A stretch of DNA of 64,000 bases from Nostoc indistinguendum CM1-VF10. GTDB taxonomy: Bacteria > Cyanobacteriota > Cyanobacteriia > Cyanobacteriales > Nostocaceae. Numbering within the stretch: position 1 is the first letter of the stretch; each line of letters opens with the position of its first letter. Location of the stretch: the NCBI GenBank assembly GCA_019359215.1, contig JAHHHS010000011.1:1-64000 (forward strand), in the 5' to 3' direction. This document shows positions 45,889-55,407 of the stretch, in pieces. Position numbers and translations under genes: made by a program. The notes beneath the pieces were generated by a model. It ran no database searches. It was not told the origin of the DNA and saw only the letters and a program-made list of their open reading frames with translations.

Positions 45889-46757
45889 GTGAAAACTGAC
45901 AGCATTTTTTACCGCCTTTTTCAAGAACTTCCTAGCATCTTTTTTGAATTAATTGGTAATCCACCCCAAACGGCAGAGGGTTATAAATTCTCCTCAATCG
46001 AAATCAAGCAAACTGCATTCCGTATAGATGGTGTTTTTCTTCCAACACAAGGGGAAGAAAATCCGATTTACTTTGTTGAAGTCCAGTTTCAAACCGACAC
46101 AGAAATTTATTCACGCTTACTTTCAGAAATTTATTTATACTTACGCCAAAATAAACCTAAAAATTCTTTCTTGGCGAGGAGTAGTTATCTATCACAATCG
46201 CAGCCTAGATACAGCAGATATCAAGAATTACAGTGAAATTTTCACCAGTCAGCGCGTCAGTCGCATTTATCTTAATGAATTAGGTGAAACTGCATTGCTG
46301 CCAGTTGGAATTGCTACGATGAAATTAGTGGTCGATGAAGAGGAGACAGCAATTACATCCGCTAGGCAGTTAATAGACAGAACCCAGCAAGAAATTAACA
46401 TTGAACCACAACGGCGGCAGTTACCCTTCGGGTGCGCCAGTTGTTCATGGGGGAAACCCCCAAGACCACACTGGCTTACTAGAATTGATAGAGACAATTT
46501 TGGTTTATAAGTTTCCGACAATGAGTCGAGAGGAGATTGAAGGTATGTTTGGGCTAAGTGATTTGAAACAAACACGAGTTTATCAAGAAGGGAAGCAGGA
46601 AGGCAAGCAAGAAGGAGCGTATGAAGAAAAGTTTAGAATGATACCTTTGTTGTTGAGATTGGGATTGAGTTTTGAAGAAGCAGCGAAAGAGTTAGGTTTG
46701 AGTCTAGAAGAGATTCAGCAAGAAATGCAAAAACAGCCTTCAAGTCAGGATACGTAA
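45889..46757 (+). pseudogene. Rpn/DUF2887-type nuclease gene with two frameshifts and an insertion
   Basis: The three reading frames in order give one family member: frame 1 from GTG 45889 (FYRLFQELPSIFFELI, FRIDGVFLPT, IYFVEVQFQTDTEIYSRLLSEIYLYLR), then frame 2 from about 46165 (LSWRGVVIYHNRSLD, RIYLNELGE), then frame 3 from about 46465 (LLELIETILVYKFPTMSREEIEGMFGLSDLKQTRVYQEG and Lys/Glu tail). The second junction coincides with a GC-rich inverted-repeat block (46411-46474, containing GCCAGTTGTTCATGGGGGA). The gene is clearly inactivated. Confidence 0.85.
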
Positions 46758-46834
46758 CCTACAATTAGCACCGATCGCAGATACTTCTAAATATTCCTGC
46801 TATTTTCCATTCCCCTTAATTTGTTATTTTTTAT

Positions 46835-47890
46835 ATGATTTCGCTCTCTCCCATTCTCCAAGCTAGACTTTCCCAACCCCTCAAAATTGGCTCGTTTGAG
46901 GTAAAAAGTCGGGTTCTTCAATCGCCTCTATCTGGGGTGACAGATATGGTGTTTCGTCGGATTGTGCGTCGCTATGCGCCAGATTCAATGATGTATACCG
47001 AAATGGTGAATGCTACAGGGTTGCATTATGTCAAGCAGCTACCCATAATCATGGAGGTAGACCCAAATGAGCGCCCAATTAGCATTCAATTATTTGATTG
47101 TCGTCCAGATTTTCTGACAGAAGCAGCAGTAAAGGCAGTTGCAGAAGGTGCTGATACTGTAGATATTAATATGGGTTGTCCGGTAAATAAAATCACTAAA
47201 AATGGTGGTGGTTCTTCGTTGTTGCGGCAACCAGAAATAGCAGAGGCAATTGTACGGGAAGTGGTAAAAGCTGTTGATGTACCTGTGACAGTAAAAACCC
47301 GTATTGGCTGGAATGACAACGAAATTACTATTCTCGACTTTGCCAAGCGGATGGAAGATGCAGGGGCGAAAATGATTACAGTACACGGACGCACCCGCGC
47401 TCAAGGATACAATGGCAATGCCCGTTGGGAATGGATTGCGCGTGTGAAAGAAGTGCTTTCTATACCCGTGATTGGAAATGGAGATATTTTTTCCGTTGAA
47501 GCGGCGGTGAAATGTTTAGAACAAACTGGCGCTGATGGTGTAATGTGTTCCCGTGGAACTTTAGGTTATCCCTTTTTGGTGGGAGAAATTGATCACTTCC
47601 TGAAAACTGGGGAGATATTACCGACACCAACCCCGATTCAGCGCTTGGAATGTGCAAGAGATCATTTACAAGCTTTATGGGAATATAAAGGCGATCGCGG
47701 TGTGCGTCAAGCCCGTAAGCACATGACTTGGTATGCTAAAGGTTTCGTTGGTGCTGCCGAACTTCGAGGACAGCTAAGTTTAGTTGAAAAGGTAGATCAA
47801 GGTTTGGCAATGATTGATCAAGCAATTGAAAAATTGGCTAATGGTTATGAACTTGAAGAAGAAGCACAAGGTAATTTGGTAATGCTTTAA
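46835..47890 (+). CDS. tRNA-dihydrouridine synthase (DusB-like)
   Basis: A 351-residue FMN-dependent TIM-barrel enzyme reducing uridine to dihydrouridine in tRNA D-loops. The start segment (FEVKSRVLQSPLSGVTDMVFRRIVRRY), the catalytic Cys in DINMGCPVNKITKNGGGSSLL, and the FMN region VMCSRGTLGYPFLVGEI are present. The C-terminal tRNA-binding helical part (RQARKHMTWYAKGF) fits the DusB subgroup. The length is normal. Confidence 0.93.
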   Translation: MISLSPILQARLSQPLKIGSFEVKSRVLQSPLSGVTDMVFRRIVRRYAPDSMMYTEMVNATGLHYVKQLPIIMEVDPNERPISIQLFDCRPDFLTEAAVKAVAEGADTVDINMGCPVNKITKNGGGSSLLRQPEIAEAIVREVVKAVDVPVTVKTRIGWNDNEITILDFAKRMEDAGAKMITVHGRTRAQGYNGNARWEWIARVKEVLSIPVIGNGDIFSVEAAVKCLEQTGADGVMCSRGTLGYPFLVGEIDHFLKTGEILPTPTPIQRLECARDHLQALWEYKGDRGVRQARKHMTWYAKGFVGAAELRGQLSLVEKVDQGLAMIDQAIEKLANGYELEEEAQGNLVML

Positions 47891-47972
47891 AAAATGCATT
47901 TCACCACAAAATCTATGTCAAATAAAACAATTAAAATTATTATTTTCTACGTAAATAAAGTGGGCGATCGCA

Positions 47973-48527
47973 ATGTTAGTCTCTAAACAAAATGATGTTG
48001 TAACCGTCCCCGAAATCCTCTCATTAGAAGACTTCATGGCAAATCCTCCAGAGGGGATGGCGTGGGTAGATGAGCAACTAGTAGAAAAAATAGGGATGAC
48101 ATTAAAACATAGCGAAATTCAAGGCAACATCTACTTTTACTGGAGAAGTTACATCAATTCCAATCAGCAAGGTGGGAAAGTGTACACTGAAGTACCTTGT
48201 CGCACATATAAACAGGGTCGCCGTCCTGATGTAGCTTATCTTACGCCTGAATTGGTAGCTCAGTTTGGTGATGTTGCCACCTTGCCACAGAGTTTTCCAT
48301 TGATTGCTGAAATAGTTTTACCCACCGATTTAGCTGAAGAATTATTTCTCAAAGCACAGGAGTATTTGCAGTCTGGTTGCGAGGAAGTTTGGCTAGTATT
48401 TCCTGAAAGTCGGTTAGTTTTTGTAATAACTGATAATCAGGTTTTGGGGTTTAAAGCTGGTGATGTGGTTAGTACTCAAAAAGTATTACTGGGTTTTAGT
48501 GTAGCTGTAGACGAATTATTGCCTTGA
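47973..48527 (+). CDS. Uma2-family (DUF820) putative endonuclease
   Basis: A 184-residue protein of the Uma2/DUF820 family, a PD-(D/E)XK-type fold strongly expanded in cyanobacteria. Visible landmarks: LSLEDFMANPPEGMAWVDEQLVEK, LKHSEIQGNIYFYWRSYINS, the acidic catalytic region RRPDVAYLTPE, and PLIAEIVLPTD... with EVWLVFPE. Relatives are annotated as nucleases but the biological role is unsettled. The start ATG follows a HIP1 octamer. A CRISPR relic lies 36 bases downstream. Confidence 0.88.
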   Translation: MLVSKQNDVVTVPEILSLEDFMANPPEGMAWVDEQLVEKIGMTLKHSEIQGNIYFYWRSYINSNQQGGKVYTEVPCRTYKQGRRPDVAYLTPELVAQFGDVATLPQSFPLIAEIVLPTDLAEELFLKAQEYLQSGCEEVWLVFPESRLVFVITDNQVLGFKAGDVVSTQKVLLGFSVAVDELLP

Positions 48528-48563
48528 AAATGAATTAGAACTTACACTTCAAAGAGTCAAAAA

Positions 48564-48673
48564 GTTTCAATCCCTAATAGGGATTTTATTGAATTGCAAT
48601 GGCATCGACCTCTGCTTTCAAAAGCGATAATCCAATGTTTCAATCCCTAATAGGGATTTTATTGAATTGCAAT
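48564..48673. CRISPR. Two-repeat CRISPR relic
   Basis: Two identical 37-bp repeats (48564-48600 and 48637-48673), beginning GTTTCAATCCCTAATAGGGA and ending TGAATTGCAAT, flank a 36-bp spacer (48601-48636). The internal TCCCTAATAGGGA is palindromic. The GTTTCAATCCCTAATAGGGAT core matches the type used by many Nostoc arrays. No third repeat and no cas gene lie in the window, so this is an orphan or a truncated end. Confidence 0.88.
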
Positions 48674-48796
48674 GCTGGAATCTGAAAGCGCTGCTGTATT
48701 TGGTTTTCAAGGTGCAGTTGCGCGAATGAACGAATCATAGCACAAAGAATAGTTATACAACAATATGCAAATCGCTGAAACCCAGTTCCCATAAGG

Positions 48797-48899
48797 TGCG
48801 CGGATGGTTTGAAAGTACCATTGCCCTGAAAGTCTTGTATAGATGGAGCGTACAGCAATTTTTGCCCCTTCTCATTTTGTACACCTACCCATCCGCGCA
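48797..48899. mobile_element. MITE-like element with TGCGCGGATGG ends, 103 bp
   Basis: Left end TGCGCGGATGG (48797-48807) and right end CCATCCGCGCA (48889-48899) are perfect 11-bp inverted repeats. The interior has an open minus-strand frame (GVQNEKGQKLLYAPSIQD-like) but no transposase signature. It lies 124 bases after the CRISPR relic. Confidence 0.65.
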
Positions 48900-48973
48900 T
48901 TTGGCAAGAAAATTAGTCTAATTACCAATCGCTACCTCTATTAAAATAAGCGATCGCCTAATCCTTGCACGCC

Positions 48974-50065
48974 TTAATTTACCAAATCAGGGAATACCTC
49001 TTGCACAGCAGGATGCACTAAGCGATGGTTCTGCACATTCACACCCTTAGCTAATGCTGGGTTAACTTCCAGTGCCTTAATTCCCAAATTCGCCAACTGG
49101 ACGACATAAGGTAATGTACTGTTGTTGAGTGCTTGGGTTGCTGTCCAAGGTACTGCTCCTGGCATATTAGGAACACCATAATGCACCACACCTTCTTCCA
49201 GGTATACCGGATTTGTGTGGGATGTGGGGTGTAAAGTTTCTATACAACCGCCTTGATCAACAGCTACATCAACTATTACAGAACCAGGACGCATTTGTTT
49301 AACCAATTCGCGGGATACTAGTATTGGTGCCCTACGTCCTAACACTAAAACTGCACCGATGAGCAAATCGGCTTCAATGACTGCGGCTTCAATATGGGCG
49401 GAGTTGCTGTAGAGCAATTCGACTCTAGAACCAAAGAGGGTTTCTAAGTAAGATAAGCGCTCGACACTCACATCTAAAATCTGTACGCTAGCACCCATGC
49501 CCACGGCAATTTTAGCTGCTTCTGTGCCGACAACGCCGCCACCTAAAATTACTACTGTGCCTGGTTTAACTCCAGGTACACCGCCCAAAAGAACTCCTCT
49601 GCCACCCTGCTGACGTTCTAAGAATCTCGCCCCAAATTGTACTGCAAGCCGACCGGCAATCACACTCATGGGGGTAAGCAAGGGTAATCTGTTAGCACCA
49701 GGTTGTTCTACAGTTTCGTAAGCGATCGCAGTTGTGCCACAATCAATTAAATTCTCTGTCAATTTGCGATCGGCTGCTAAATGTAAATAAGTAAATAATA
49801 TCTGCCCTTTCTGCAAAAATTTATACTCAGATGTTAGCGGCTCTTTGACTTTAACAACCAATTCTCGATTCCAAGCCGTTTCTGATGTGGGGACAATTTC
49901 GGCTCCAGCACTTCTGTAGTCGTCATCTGAAAATCCAGCACCATTACCTGCTTGCGTCTGTACGAAGATGCTATGACCATTTTCCCGCAGCACCCGCACA
50001 CTAGAAGGACTTAAACCTACCCGAAATTCTTGATCTTTATTTTCCTTGGGAACGCCAATTTCCAT
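48974..50065 (-). CDS. ald: Alanine dehydrogenase
   Basis: A 363-residue NAD-dependent enzyme interconverting L-alanine and pyruvate plus ammonia. The N-terminal signature [20 protein letters not shown], catalytic Lys/His region ([21 protein letters not shown]), and the NAD-binding glycine loop [15 protein letters not shown] are present, as is [20 protein letters not shown]. In heterocystous cyanobacteria this activity can support alanine use in nitrogen transfer. Single gene; the leader of about 400 bases upstream is gene-free. Confidence 0.95.
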   Translation of the reverse strand: MEIGVPKENKDQEFRVGLSPSSVRVLRENGHSIFVQTQAGNGAGFSDDDYRSAGAEIVPTSETAWNRELVVKVKEPLTSEYKFLQKGQILFTYLHLAADRKLTENLIDCGTTAIAYETVEQPGANRLPLLTPMSVIAGRLAVQFGARFLERQQGGRGVLLGGVPGVKPGTVVILGGGVVGTEAAKIAVGMGASVQILDVSVERLSYLETLFGSRVELLYSNSAHIEAAVIEADLLIGAVLVLGRRAPILVSRELVKQMRPGSVIVDVAVDQGGCIETLHPTSHTNPVYLEEGVVHYGVPNMPGAVPWTATQALNNSTLPYVVQLANLGIKALEVNPALAKGVNVQNHRLVHPAVQEVFPDLVN

Positions 50066-50480
50066 ATATCGCCTCTGATAATTTTTTTGTTTAACTGTAG
50101 CCTGCGAATTTCAAGCTTGCTACTGATCTATTACAGATAGCTGTATTAGAGATAGTTAATCTGTGTCCTAAGTTTCTCAATTTAATCTGAGTAGCCTCAA
50201 ACTCTTACCCTTGACTATTGCCCCAGTATTTATACAATATATAAAGAATAGTAACAATTTATTAAAAGAGCGATTGTATAGCTTCCTACTAGGAAGCTTT
50301 TGCTGAATTTTTCAAGTCATCTTGGTATTCAAGCCTGCAATCAGCTTATAAGCTACCAAGTCTAGGTAAAAGTTAAGGGCAAATAATTCCTTTAACTTTT
50401 AGCGTTTATCCCCACCTTCTTAGACAATTGCTGCGAAGTCTAATATCAAGTCCCGTTTGCCGAAAAAAGGTTTCACAAAA
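50066..50480. other. Divergent intergenic region ald / hliP
   Basis: 415 AT-rich bases. It contains an AGCTTCCTACTAGGAAGCT palindrome at 50280-50298 (AGCTTCCTA-CTAGGAAGCT type) that could be a terminator or an operator. No gene visible. Confidence 0.5.
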
Positions 50481-50651
50481 ATGACACAAACACAACCAAC
50501 GATTACACCTAAACTAGAGGAGCCTAAGTTTGGCTTTAACGAATATGCTGAACGCTTGAATGGTCGAGCGGCAATGATTGGCTTCGCTTTGCTGCTGGTG
50601 ATTGAATCCGTCACCAATCAAGGGGTACTATCATGGCTGGGTCTGAAGTAG
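50481..50651 (+). CDS. High-light-inducible one-helix CAB/ELIP-like protein
   Basis: A 56-residue thylakoid protein. After a Thr/Pro-rich N-terminus comes [24 protein letters not shown], the chlorophyll-binding helix motif (E-x-x-N-G-R-x-A-M-x-G-F). It binds chlorophyll and carotenoid and protects photosystem assembly intermediates. ATG 50481 is preferred over the upstream 50457. A probable terminator (50706-50730) follows. Confidence 0.93.
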   Translation: MTQTQPTITPKLEEPKFGFNEYAERLNGRAAMIGFALLLVIESVTNQGVLSWLGLK

Positions 50652-50705
50652 TGCCACCCACAAGCATAAGGTACAAGTTGTAAGCTAGTAATTAAAAGAG
50701 TTTCA

Positions 50706-50730
50706 ACCAGCTGGAACAACCAGTTGGTTT
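50706..50730 (+). terminator. Hairpin after the Hlip gene
   Basis: AACCAGCTGG, loop AACAA, CCAGTTGGTT: ten-base stem with a G-U pair, followed by TCGACTTT. About 55 bases after the stop. Confidence 0.65.
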
Positions 50731-50877
50731 CGACTTTAACAATTGATAGCGAAGTACTTTGCCCAAGATACTTTCAATTAGACTTATTCGTAAATTATTG
50801 CCCTAGAATGTAAGCAAGAGAGAAATCGAAATATTTATTAGTTATAGAAATATTATAGACTTGCAACTAGTACAGTA

Positions 50878-50980
50878 CGGCGGAAATCCAGCCACTATGT
50901 CAATTAACAAAACTTGGCAAGTAGCAAAACCCCATAGATCAAGGTGATAAAGGTAGGCGAACTTCTGCCACAGTCTACTA
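50878..50980. repeat. Dispersed ~110-bp repeat, copy B
   Basis: Related to 16425-16550 in the same orientation: TAGTACAGTACGGCGGAAAT, CCAGCCACTATGTCAATTAAC, then AACTTCTGCCACAGT. The central part is more diverged. It lies upstream of a small membrane-protein gene. Confidence 0.65.
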
Positions 50981-51127
50981 CTATATACAAGGCGATTAAT
51001 GAGTCCACTTCCTCCCCTACTAAAGAAAATTATAATTAGTATCTGCCTTAAATGAGATAGGCAAATTACGGGTGAGGTATTCTTGGTAAATATACACAAA
51101 AGCTGAACTGGAACCAACCAAGCTGTG

Positions 51128-51421
51128 ATGAATGCTGTATTACCTCGTTTTTTGAAGTCAACCTACCGAAAAGAGCCACTAATCAGTGTATTGGTTACGA
51201 TGGGTGCTATAGATGCCCTGATTGGCGGATTGAATGATAGCTGGTCGTTGTTCGCTTTTGGTTTGGGAACAACAGGGATAGCGCTAGCTTTTAAGTTGTG
51301 GCGTTTCCAGCAGCGTCGTCCTCTACCAGAGGAGCCTATAGTGCAACATTATTTGCCTTCTCGTTCTTCTAGTGCGCCTTTACCAATGTTAAGCGTTTCT
51401 AAGAAAAAACCACCTCTTTAG
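51128..51421 (+). CDS. Small two-helix membrane protein of unknown function
   Basis: From ATG 51128, 97 residues. Two hydrophobic segments (ISVLVTMGAIDALIGGL and LFAFGLGTTGIALAFKLW) flanked by basic residues, then a Pro-rich basic cytoplasmic-type tail (RRPLPEEPIVQHYLPSRSS). No family recognised. A WD40 gene follows 71 bases later on the same strand. Confidence 0.6.
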   Translation: MNAVLPRFLKSTYRKEPLISVLVTMGAIDALIGGLNDSWSLFAFGLGTTGIALAFKLWRFQQRRPLPEEPIVQHYLPSRSSSAPLPMLSVSKKKPPL

Positions 51422-51492
51422 GAAGTGCAGATTTGTTAAGTAATAACTCTGCAAAATTGATGTAACCGTATCTATAAAAGTGAGGAAAAAGA

Positions 51493-52560
51493 GTGAGTAG
51501 TCAGGGAAGAGGTGGGGGTAATTTTCTGCGCCCGGATATTATCCTGGCATTTATGGCAGCTGTTGCCCTTCCAGTGATTACCTGGAAAGGGTTTTATATT
51601 CATGAAGCTCATGCTGCTATTGAAGTAACACCAAACTATCAAACTAACAGCAGCTTTGCTAATGGCCAACTACTTTACACACTCAAAGGACATAAAGGAA
51701 CTGTTAAATCTCTCGCTTTCAGTCCAGATAGCAGAATGCTTGTGAGTGGAGGTGCAGAAAACGAGGGTGTAATTCGCCTGTGGAATCCAGCAAACGGCAA
51801 AAAGTTGGCGGATATTAACAAAGCACACAAAACAGCCGTAGAATCTTTAGTGATTTCGCCAGATGGTCAAACCCTCGCTAGCTGTAGTACTGACAACACG
51901 ATTAACCTCTGGAGCCTGAAAAATTTTAAATTTACTCGCTCTTTTGTAGGACATACCAGCAACGTATTATCTTTAGCGGTGTCTCCTGATAGTAAAGTTC
52001 TCATCAGTGGAGCTTTGGATGGAATTCGGATATGGGATTTGCTACAACAACGCCCTTTAGGGACTCTAGTACGTTTTGATAATTTGATTTATACCCTAGC
52101 CATTAGTCCTGATGGTCAGACATTGGCTAGCGGTGATAATAAGGGTGTAATCAAGCTGTGGAGTTTGAGTACTGGTCAATTAATTAGTGAATTGGCAGCT
52201 CATTCTAATGGTGTTAGCGCTGTCATCTTTACACCAGATGGACAAACATTAGTTAGTGCAAGCCGCGATCGCACAGTCAAGCTGTGGAATATTAATACTG
52301 GAGAATTAGTCCGCACCCTTACAGGACATAATAACTGGGTAAATGCGATCGCCATGAACCCCGATGGACAAACCCTTGCTAGTGCCGGTAGAGATGGCAT
52401 TAGGTTGTGGAATTTAACTACAGGTGAGTTAATAAATACACTGAGTGGACATACAGACTGGGTAAGTGCGATCGCTTTTAGTCCAAATGGTCAAATTCTT
52501 GCCAGTGGTGGATTTGATCAACAAATCAAGATTTGGGGAACTCCATCAAAACCTAATTAA
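51493..52560 (+). CDS. Exported seven-repeat WD40 protein
   Basis: A 355-residue protein starting at GTG 51493. A hydrophobic segment at about 14-35 (IILAFMAAVALPVITWKGF) is a signal or anchor. Seven WD40 repeats follow, each with a GH/AH start and ...LASGG...IRLWN-type end (GHKGTV, AHKTAV, GHTSNV, FDNLIY, AHSNGV, GHNNWV, GHTDWV), enough for one closed beta-propeller. It is probably a periplasmic scaffold; partner unknown. No enzymatic domain is present. Confidence 0.88.
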   Translation: MSSQGRGGGNFLRPDIILAFMAAVALPVITWKGFYIHEAHAAIEVTPNYQTNSSFANGQLLYTLKGHKGTVKSLAFSPDSRMLVSGGAENEGVIRLWNPANGKKLADINKAHKTAVESLVISPDGQTLASCSTDNTINLWSLKNFKFTRSFVGHTSNVLSLAVSPDSKVLISGALDGIRIWDLLQQRPLGTLVRFDNLIYTLAISPDGQTLASGDNKGVIKLWSLSTGQLISELAAHSNGVSAVIFTPDGQTLVSASRDRTVKLWNINTGELVRTLTGHNNWVNAIAMNPDGQTLASAGRDGIRLWNLTTGELINTLSGHTDWVSAIAFSPNGQILASGGFDQQIKIWGTPSKPN

Positions 52561-52595
52561 CAGTGATCGGACAAAATAATCCTGAACTAGTAGAC

Positions 52596-52630
52596 TATAT
52601 CCCTGATTTCTTAAAGAAATCGGGGATATA
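52596..52630 (+). terminator. Long hairpin after the WD40 gene
   Basis: TATATCCCTGATTTCT, loop TAA, AGAAATCGGGGATATA: 16-base stem with one mismatch, 36 bases after the stop. A hairpin of similar design follows the gene at 55408. Confidence 0.8.
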
Positions 52631-53054
52631 CTTGTCTAGGATTTTGAAGCTCCTTCTGAGGCTTCGTGACAGAGAGGCACAGAAGCAGGGGAGAGAAGGT
52701 GACAAGGGTGAGAAGAGGTAAGAACTTGCAACAAGTCTTTCCCCTAGTCCCTAATTCTCCTTGTCCCCAAGTCTTCTTCATCATGCCCAATGTAATAGGG
52801 TTTAAGAGCTAATAAATTTATTTATCGGGTTTTACCCCTGCTCCCTTTCCTGTTGTTTGATTCGCTATCCCTCGACTTTTCATGCCATGTAGAAAGTCAG
52901 GCGATCTCGCTAACGCCGAAAATTTCCCCAATCATTTACCGTCTTTGCTAAACTTTAATCTTGCATTTTTAGAGTTTTTATAGTAGAAAATCAACCAGAG
53001 CTTAGATAAAATTTTGCCAAAACTAGCTAAAATCAATGCTGCTAGCAACTAAGA

Positions 53055-53081
53055 GCGATGTCTACGATGGCGTGCGCCTAC
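53055..53081. repeat. Dispersed 30-bp repeat, copy 4 of 4
   Basis: GCGATGTCTACGATGG then CGTGCGCCTAC: matches the first half of copies at 488, 27599 and 35646. Confidence 0.55.
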
Positions 53082-53446
53082 CCCCAATTGTTGAAGAACT
53101 GTGAATCCTTGATGAAAATACAGCCGAGTTAATATCTTATCGAGCAAATTACTGTAAGTATAAACATAGATTATTCTAAATCATCTATGCAGCTACTTGC
53201 CCTCTAGGTTGGAACAATTTCTGAATATAGACAATCTTAGAAATGGTCATCTTCAGTAAATGCACTCAGGTAAATATCACTATCTTGGCTGAAGCAAAGG
53301 TTTATAAGGCTCAAACGCTACTTGAAACGGAAGACAACTTGCTACTTAAATAATGTTTAATTTTCCCGAACTGCTTTTGATCCCCATTTCGATAGAATGA
53401 CTAGGCAGAACCCTAAAACTAAAAACCGCTTTTGACTGCGACGCCC

Positions 53447-54502
53447 ATGAATCAACTGAACAATGGTTTTACAATATTTCTAAGTCTGCTAGTCGAGGCG
53501 ATGCCTTTTTTGCTTCTTGGGGTTTTATTCTCCAGTTTGCTGCTGTTTTTTGTTGATGAGCGCAAATTAGTAGAAAAAATGCCCAAAAATCCGTTGCTGG
53601 GTGCTTTAGTTGGTAGCATGATCGGCTTTTTATTTCCAGTGTGTGAGTGCGGGAATGTACCGGTAGCGCGGCGGTTCCTAATGCAGGGAGTACCCACACC
53701 AGTTGCAATTGGTTTTTTGCTAGCAGCACCAACAATTAACCCAATTGTAATTTGGGCAACTTGGACAGCATTTCGAGATCAGCCAGAAATAGTGGTTTTA
53801 CGAGTTGTATTTTCCCTAGCAATTGCCACAATTATCGGGTTTGTTTTTAGTTTTCAAAAGGACTTAAATCCCATAGTCCAACCTGCGATCGCTCGGTATA
53901 TGAAGTTTAATCCACCTGCACAACCTGAAACCAAACGCCGTGGTAAGCGTTACCAAGTACAACAGGAAGCAACAGTACCGAATCTGTTACAATCCGGGAC
54001 TTATATCTTAGGAGGAAAAGCAGGTATACCTATGCGGATAGATCCTAATTTGGTACAGGCTACTACCGTAGTTTCTAATCCGAATAAACCGCTTACAGAT
54101 AAACTGCGCCTAGTTGTGGATAATAGCATCCAAGAATTGCGAGAATTAGGCGGAGTGATGATTTTAGGAAGTGCGATCGCTGCTGCTATTCAAGTCCTAG
54201 CTCCCCGCGAATTAATTCTCGGTTTGGGAGCTGGCCCCATTAGCTCAATTGTGGTCATGCTGATATTAGCAGTAGTGGTGTCAATTTGTTCTACAGTCGA
54301 TTCTTTCTTTGCCTTATCTTTTGCCTCAACCTTTAGCAGTGGTTCATTGTTGGCATTTCTAGTGTTTGGGCCAATGATTGACATCAAAAGTGTTGGTTTG
54401 ATGTTATCTATTTTTAAACCCAAAACTATTTTTTACTTATTTGCTTTAGCAGCACAATTGACATTTTTGTTCACCCTTTTCCTGAATTTACACGTTTTTT
54501 AA
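53447..54502 (+). CDS. UPF0718/DUF318 permease (metal-efflux-like)
   Basis: A 351-residue membrane protein from ATG 53447 (MNQLNNGFTIFLSLLVEAMPF). About eight transmembrane segments in two groups around a polar loop (150-220). The family signature FPVCECGNVPVARRFLMQGVP near residue 69 contains CxC, and a second conserved segment near SICSTVDSFFALSFA carries polar residues in a helix. Such permeases pair with TIGR03943/DUF1980 proteins, some linked to zinc or other metal transport. The next gene is exactly such a partner. Confidence 0.85.
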   Translation: MNQLNNGFTIFLSLLVEAMPFLLLGVLFSSLLLFFVDERKLVEKMPKNPLLGALVGSMIGFLFPVCECGNVPVARRFLMQGVPTPVAIGFLLAAPTINPIVIWATWTAFRDQPEIVVLRVVFSLAIATIIGFVFSFQKDLNPIVQPAIARYMKFNPPAQPETKRRGKRYQVQQEATVPNLLQSGTYILGGKAGIPMRIDPNLVQATTVVSNPNKPLTDKLRLVVDNSIQELRELGGVMILGSAIAAAIQVLAPRELILGLGAGPISSIVVMLILAVVVSICSTVDSFFALSFASTFSSGSLLAFLVFGPMIDIKSVGLMLSIFKPKTIFYLFALAAQLTFLFTLFLNLHVF

Positions 54503-54571
54503 AACATTAGTCAATAGTCCATTGAATGTTTAAATGTTGACTCTTGACTGTTGACTCCTGACTCTTGATTA

Positions 54572-55345
54572 ATGGCTAACAAAAATCCCAAATCTAAAAT
54601 CCAAAATTTGTTACTCCCTTGGCTGGATGCCTTAGCAATTACAGCTTGGGGCATTTTGATGTTGAGATATTGGCTAACTAACAAGCTGAACCTATTGATT
54701 CACCCAAATTTCTTTGGGTTGGTGATTGTGGCTGGTATCGGCTTCATCATTATTGGTTTCTTTAAGATGCAGGAACTTTGGCAACGGCGTCGCCGTGATG
54801 TTACGTCAAACATGCAGCATATTAGTTTATTTCCCCCTGGTTGGGGCAGCGCTTTGTTGTTGACTACAGCAATTCTAGGTTTTATCATTACACCGCAAGT
54901 TTTTGCTAGTGACAAAGCACTCCAAAGGGGTGTAACGGCTGATTTATTGGGAAGCACACGTGTCAAACCCCAAGCCTTTCGGGTAACTGTTCGTCCAGAA
55001 GAGCGATCGCTTGTAGACTGGGTACGCACTGTCAATGTCTATCCAGAGCCAGATGCATATACGGGGCAAAAAGTCAAGGTGCAGGGATTTGTGATCCACC
55101 CGCCAGATATAGGAAAAGAATATTTATTTTTAGCCCGATTTGTCTTAACTTGTTGTGCAGCAGATGCTTACCCTGTAGGATTACCCGTCAAACTACAAGA
55201 AAATCAAGAGCGTTACTCCCCTGATACCTGGTTGGAAGTTGAAGGGCAAATGGTGACAGAAAATTTGGCAGATAAACGCCAACTTACCATTGCCGCTACC
55301 TCTCTGAAAAAGATTCCTCAACCGGAGAATCCTTATAGTTATTAG
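54572..55345 (+). CDS. TIGR03943/DUF1980-type partner of the UPF0718 permease
   Basis: A 257-residue membrane protein. The N-terminal half has transmembrane segments (DALAITAWGILMLRY, FGLVIVAGIGFIIIGFF, SALLLTTAILGFIITPQVF). The C-terminal domain (VRTVNVYPEPDAYTGQKVKVQGFV, FLARFVLTCCAADAYPVGLPVKL) is the soluble beta-rich domain of this family with a CCAAD motif. It follows the permease by 69 bases, matching the conserved permease-partner pair (for example YcgR-YcgQ in Bacillus). Metal specificity is not shown. Confidence 0.82.
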   Translation: MANKNPKSKIQNLLLPWLDALAITAWGILMLRYWLTNKLNLLIHPNFFGLVIVAGIGFIIIGFFKMQELWQRRRRDVTSNMQHISLFPPGWGSALLLTTAILGFIITPQVFASDKALQRGVTADLLGSTRVKPQAFRVTVRPEERSLVDWVRTVNVYPEPDAYTGQKVKVQGFVIHPPDIGKEYLFLARFVLTCCAADAYPVGLPVKLQENQERYSPDTWLEVEGQMVTENLADKRQLTIAATSLKKIPQPENPYSY

Positions 55346-55407
55346 TTATTTGTTGATGCCCAATGCCCCCCCATGCTCAATGCCCAATGCTTAATGCTCA
55401 ATGACAA
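55346..55407. repeat. STRR array between the TIGR03943-type gene and the next gene
   Basis: ATGCCCA/ATGCTCA/ATGCTTA heptamers repeat about five times (55355-55403), interrupted by CCCCCCC. Confidence 0.7.

Larger units (their letters stand above)
52561..53446. other. Long intergenic region with repeats
   Basis: About 890 bases. After the WD40 terminator it holds GC-richer STRR-like purine tracts (AGAGAGGCACAGAAGCAGGGG near 52671-52700), dispersed repeat copy 4 (53055-53081), and AT-rich leader DNA for the permease gene. No gene seen. Confidence 0.5.

Noticed and set aside
48640..48900. 86-codon minus-strand frame over the CRISPR relic and the inverted-repeat element
   Set aside because: It is built from a CRISPR repeat and a MITE-like sequence, so it is not a real protein gene.
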